A DNA stretch of 64,000 bases from Bacteroidaceae bacterium (lineage in GTDB: Bacteria; Bacteroidota; Bacteroidia; Bacteroidales; Bacteroidaceae). Both the position numbers and the translations under genes were made by a program. Numbering within the stretch: the stretch's first letter is position 1; each line of letters begins with the position of its first letter. The stretch is from contig JAILDV010000002.1 of the NCBI GenBank assembly GCA_024688885.1, positions 1 to 64,000 of the forward strand. The letters run 5' to 3'. The notes under the pieces are model-generated. The model saw nothing but the letters and a program-made list of their open reading frames with translations, had not been told where the DNA came from and did no database searches. Below, piece after piece: positions 61,402 through 64,000 of this stretch.

Positions 61402-63000
61402 TCAATCAAAAAAAGATAACTGTAATTCGTTTTCAACTACTGATCTCTTGTTTTCCTTCCTTTGTGGAATTGCTCTACAGCTTCCATTCTCAACAACTAC
61501 GTCATAGTGCTTATACACTGAAACAGATGGCTGAAAATTGATACAAACATTAGAACCCATCTTTATTAGCTTAAAGAGTGGTTCCATTTTGTTTTTGTCC
61601 TCTTCGCTTAAACCAACTACATCAATATCAATACTATCAGCAGCTGAATAATAAGCACATAACTGCGGAATGTAAGTCAAAGATTCAGCAATGCTTGCTA
61701 ATTTGATTGACACATGGCTCAGTTCTGAAGGAAGCGTATTAATTTTTTCAAAGCTATCTATAATTGGAGTTCCTCCTCCTAATTTGAATGCTTGAATGTA
61801 GAAATTCTTTTCTGAATCCATTTTAGGCTCCTTCTTGGTAATAAACGACTCAAAATCAAGCATGGTTCTAATCTTTGAAGCAATATCATTCCCAATTTGA
61901 GTAGGAACGGCTTCTCCGATACAACGTCTGATATTTCCTTCGTTTTCCTTTAGGTATTCATCTGAATTTTCAACAGTTAATTTATCATCGTGGTCAGTCC
62001 ATCTAAATGTATTTGGAATTGTCATCAATGTCATTAACTCTCTAATGCTCAAAACTCTGTTGTCACAAGGGTGTATTGTGTCTTGTGAAGACATAACATC
62101 ACTTCTTGTAGCAATACATGCGCCAGGTCGATCCCATATAAGTCGGCGATACTTATTTCCCATATAGGCTCCTTTATTAATGATACGATTACCATCTGCA
62201 TCAAAGGTACATGGTTTCGTTTCATCGGGATTGTCAAAAGCCGTTTCACCTTCTTTCAAATCTTTGATCCAATCAAGCATATATTCTGGGAAAGGGCGTG
62301 CGAAATGGAAAGGATCATTCTTGTCCTTTTCACAATATTGTAGTCTTGCGAATTTACCAATAGAATCTTTTAGTAATATTTCTTTCTGGCGAGTAGGAAA
62401 TAAATGAAGCGGAGATATGTGAGTTAGTTGCTTGCTTGTGCCAATTACAATAGTTCTTGGACGGCTTGAAGGAACTCCATAATCTTTGAAATTTATAACC
62501 TTCCAGTAAATGTTATATTCCTCTGAAAGATTTTTATAGATACTATCTTTGATAATCATATCTTCCCCTGAAACATCGGTACAAATAGATTTCATAAATG
62601 CACGAACGTTCTCAAACACAAAGATTTTAGGATGTATCTCCTTAATCAGTTTCATAGCTTGAACAACCAATGAGTTTCTAACTTGTTCGTGATCATTCTT
62701 CTTATAGTTTGCCGTTGACATTCCCTGGCAAGGAGGTGTCGCAAACACTACATCAACTTGCTCCAACCCCTCTTTTTCATGCCACATATTTATTTCATCA
62801 TATATGCGCTGATGGGTTTCGGATGATGTGGCATCACCACAAATGTAGCCAGATTCATATTTGCACTTGTGATTGACACGTTGAATTTCAATTCGTGGTT
62901 GTAAAAGCTCATTAGATGCAATGCAATCAAATCCATTCATTTTGAAACCATAACATCCAACTCCAGCACAACTAAAAAGTGTTATATATGTAGGATTCAT
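61402..63000 (-). CDS. DNA (cytosine-5) methyltransferase
   Basis: This 532-aa C5 methyltransferase has motif I TLFSCAGVGCYGFKMNGF, motif IV ATPPCQGMSTAN with catalytic Cys91, motif VI FVFENVRAF, motif VIII VPSSRPRTIVIG and motif X GEAVPTQIGNDIASKI near 363-378. After the catalytic domain (about residue 390) there is an unusual C-terminal extension of about 140 aa without a recognised domain. It lies between the XRE regulator (3 bp upstream) and the giant nuclease gene (2 bp downstream). It most likely protects host DNA from the downstream enzyme. The target sequence cannot be predicted. Confidence 0.93.
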   Translation of the reverse strand: MNPTYITLFSCAGVGCYGFKMNGFDCIASNELLQPRIEIQRVNHKCKYESGYICGDATSSETHQRIYDEINMWHEKEGLEQVDVVFATPPCQGMSTANYKKNDHEQVRNSLVVQAMKLIKEIHPKIFVFENVRAFMKSICTDVSGEDMIIKDSIYKNLSEEYNIYWKVINFKDYGVPSSRPRTIVIGTSKQLTHISPLHLFPTRQKEILLKDSIGKFARLQYCEKDKNDPFHFARPFPEYMLDWIKDLKEGETAFDNPDETKPCTFDADGNRIINKGAYMGNKYRRLIWDRPGACIATRSDVMSSQDTIHPCDNRVLSIRELMTLMTIPNTFRWTDHDDKLTVENSDEYLKENEGNIRRCIGEAVPTQIGNDIASKIRTMLDFESFITKKEPKMDSEKNFYIQAFKLGGGTPIIDSFEKINTLPSELSHVSIKLASIAESLTYIPQLCAYYSAADSIDIDVVGLSEEDKNKMEPLFKLIKMGSNVCINFQPSVSVYKHYDVVVENGSCRAIPQRKENKRSVVENELQLSFFD

Positions 63001-63003
63001 TCT

Positions 63004-63219
63004 TTATCTTGCTTTTTTCGTATTTCTTACGAGTTCAGTATAATCGACTTCTAACAAGTCTGCAATCTTAAATAAAATTTCAAGAGTGGGTTGAGATTGA
63101 TTTGTACACCATTTTGACACGGTTGTTGGATCTTTACCCAATTCTTTAGCAAGCCATCTGGCAGTTTTATTCTTTTCTACCAGCATAACTTTAATTCTGT
63201 TTAGTCCATTATTTTCCAT
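63004..63219 (-). CDS. XRE-family regulator of the restriction-modification island
   Basis: This 71-aa protein is one helix-turn-helix domain: NKTARWLAKELGKDPTTVSK, then WCTNQSQPTLEILFKIADLL. The size and first-gene position match controller (C) proteins of restriction-modification systems, which delay nuclease expression when the operon enters a new host (family knowledge). Its promoter overlaps a palindrome TTTGTACAAA that could be its own operator. Confidence 0.85.
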   Translation of the reverse strand: MENNGLNRIKVMLVEKNKTARWLAKELGKDPTTVSKWCTNQSQPTLEILFKIADLLEVDYTELVRNTKKAR

Positions 63220-63235
63220 CTAAAATAAATTGAAT

Positions 63236-63249
63236 TTTGTACAAAGATA
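63236..63249 (-). promoter_or_regulatory. Promoter and possible operator of the restriction-modification operon
   Basis: The -7 box TATCTTTG (CAAAGATA at 63242-63249) overlaps the perfect palindrome TTTGTACAAA (63236-63245). On the minus strand TTTGTA occurs twice in tandem across it. The XRE ATG at 63219 follows about 20 bp later. Confidence 0.55.
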
Positions 63250-63489
63250 CAAAAAAATAATCTCACGACATAGATTCTTGTCAAAAATATATTGAAATTT
63301 ACCAATTCGTTTGAAAATTTTCATACTTGTCAGTTCGACTTTTATATTTTGCAAAACATTTCTTGTCCTGTCATTGACTCCTACTTTTTTGGAATAAGGA
63401 TGATTAGACGTCAGAATATTATGAAAAACAACAAATATCCCTCTTTTTTTTAGTGCTTGCAACTTCAAGGGACTTTTTCATCACTCCTT
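63250..63489. other. AT-rich region upstream of the restriction-modification operon
   Basis: An open frame of 82 codons here (63220-63468, minus) runs through the promoter and is not credible. I see no other gene; the region is AT-rich like the island. Confidence 0.5.
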
Positions 63490-63543
63490 CTTCATTTTTT
63501 CCCCCACAAAAAGGTTAAAGTTAATTGGTTAATTTGGTTTTTG
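63490..63543. repeat. Right direct repeat flanking the restriction-modification island
   Basis: CTTCATTTTTTCCCCCACAA, then AAGGTTAAAGTTAAT, then TGGTTAATTTGG, matches the left copy at 57115-57173, which has one extra AGGTTAAT unit. Confidence 0.75.
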
Positions 63544-63593
63544 CATCACACAATTAGCTTTCTATATGAAGGAATTTAGTCCTGTCGTTGGTG

Positions 63594-63998
63594 TTATATT
63601 ATATCATTATATTGCTCACAGATATAATCCCACATTGCGTCACATTGCTCATCTTCATCCAATTTCTTGAATTCATCCAATGGGATAAAACTTCCGTCAT
63701 CTTTCCTCACATAGCCTTGAACGCCATTTAAGGTGAACAGCAAAGGGTCGTCCGGTTCTCCAGACATTTCTATGTTGTCGTAAATTGGAGGAAGAAAAAT
63801 GACATTGAATTGCCAATAACCACACGTTTCTCCACTCTGATACCAAACGCTGTTGGTTCCACATGAATAATCGTCAATCACGAAGTCGCTAAGTTCTTTG
63901 CCTTCTACTGTCATGAAACGCCATGCTGTCACACCTTCCTTTCGATAAATGTAAGGTGAATCCATGTGAATAAACGAAATAAGTCTGATCTCATCATA
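63594..63998 (-). CDS. Unknown protein, N-terminus beyond the window
   Basis: The frame is open to the window edge (YDEIRLISFIHMDSPYIYRK), so the ATG at 63965 is probably internal. Visible segments are VTAWRFMTVEGKELSDFVID, FNVIFLPPIYDNIEMSGEP, and LNGVQGYVRKDDGSFIPLDE. The alternation of YDxI and GYxxxxDG motifs resembles WG-repeat proteins, but this is weak. The C-terminus DAMWDYICEQYNDII is acidic. It lies just outside the right direct repeat. Confidence 0.6.
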   Translation of the reverse strand, partial: YDEIRLISFIHMDSPYIYRKEGVTAWRFMTVEGKELSDFVIDDYSCGTNSVWYQSGETCGYWQFNVIFLPPIYDNIEMSGEPDDPLLFTLNGVQGYVRKDDGSFIPLDEFKKLDEDEQCDAMWDYICEQYNDII

Positions 63999-64000
63999 TG

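Noticed and set aside
63220-63468. 82-codon open frame on the minus strand upstream of the XRE gene
   Set aside because: It runs through the -7 box and candidate operator of the restriction-modification operon, is very AT-rich, and resembles no protein.

Overview
The window looks like a chromosomal segment of a Bacteroidales bacterium, most likely of the Prevotella group. The evidence is the recurring promoter -7 box TAnnTTTG, the near absence of Shine-Dalgarno sequences, the order tRNA-Thr, tRNA-Thr, tuf, tRNA-Trp, secE, nusG, ribosomal genes, rpoBC, and many families typical of Bacteroidetes (DUF4252, DUF4827, an rSAM/lipoprotein pair, HU-like DNA-binding proteins). The exact genus is an inference.

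Region 1 (1-13250) is the conserved translation/transcription block: the 3' end of a ribosome hibernation factor gene, two tRNA-Thr genes, tuf, tRNA-Trp, secE, nusG, rplK, rplA, rplJ, rplL, rpoB and rpoC, with a strong hairpin between rplL and rpoB and a terminator after rpoC.

Region 2 (13300-30200) holds mixed chromosomal genes: a large membrane-anchored protein, a TonB-receptor-like outer membrane protein, an M48 lipoprotein protease, a beta-helix-type secreted protein with FG-rich repeats, a Pif1-like helicase, ilvE, two nucleotidyltransferases including rfbA, a DUF3298 lipoprotein, and a small lipoprotein followed by a radical SAM/SPASM enzyme.

Region 3 (30200-50450) has two tyrosine-rich paralogous lipoproteins, an ECF sigma/anti-sigma-like operon with three DUF4252 proteins, a leftward NfeD-flotillin-DUF4827-glmM group, DUF1846, a HAD phosphatase, a nitroreductase, an orphan histidine kinase, and a tight thiD-leuB-metA-U32-membrane lipoprotein operon.

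Region 4 (50450-64000) is accessory. It contains an IS1182-type insertion sequence with perfect 35-bp ends, three HU-like DNA-binding proteins, two unknown regulatory-looking proteins, a small holin-like membrane protein, and a 6-kb AT-rich restriction-modification island. The island encodes an XRE regulator, a C5 cytosine methyltransferase, a very large GIY-YIG-like/helicase/degenerate adenine-methylase protein and a small coupled ORF. Imperfect direct repeats flank it.

Two kinds of noncoding pattern cut across the regions. First, three intergenic sites carry degenerate tandem arrays with an exact 23-nt period, each followed by a CGCG-containing stretch and an AT-rich core; two of them also have long inverted repeats (about 15.86-16.20, 31.93-32.33 and 54.18-54.39 kb). 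Second, several intergenic regions, and one coding region, carry arrays of 7-nt words in a fixed heptamer phase. These arrays and the restriction-modification island are the best candidates for undescribed biology here.
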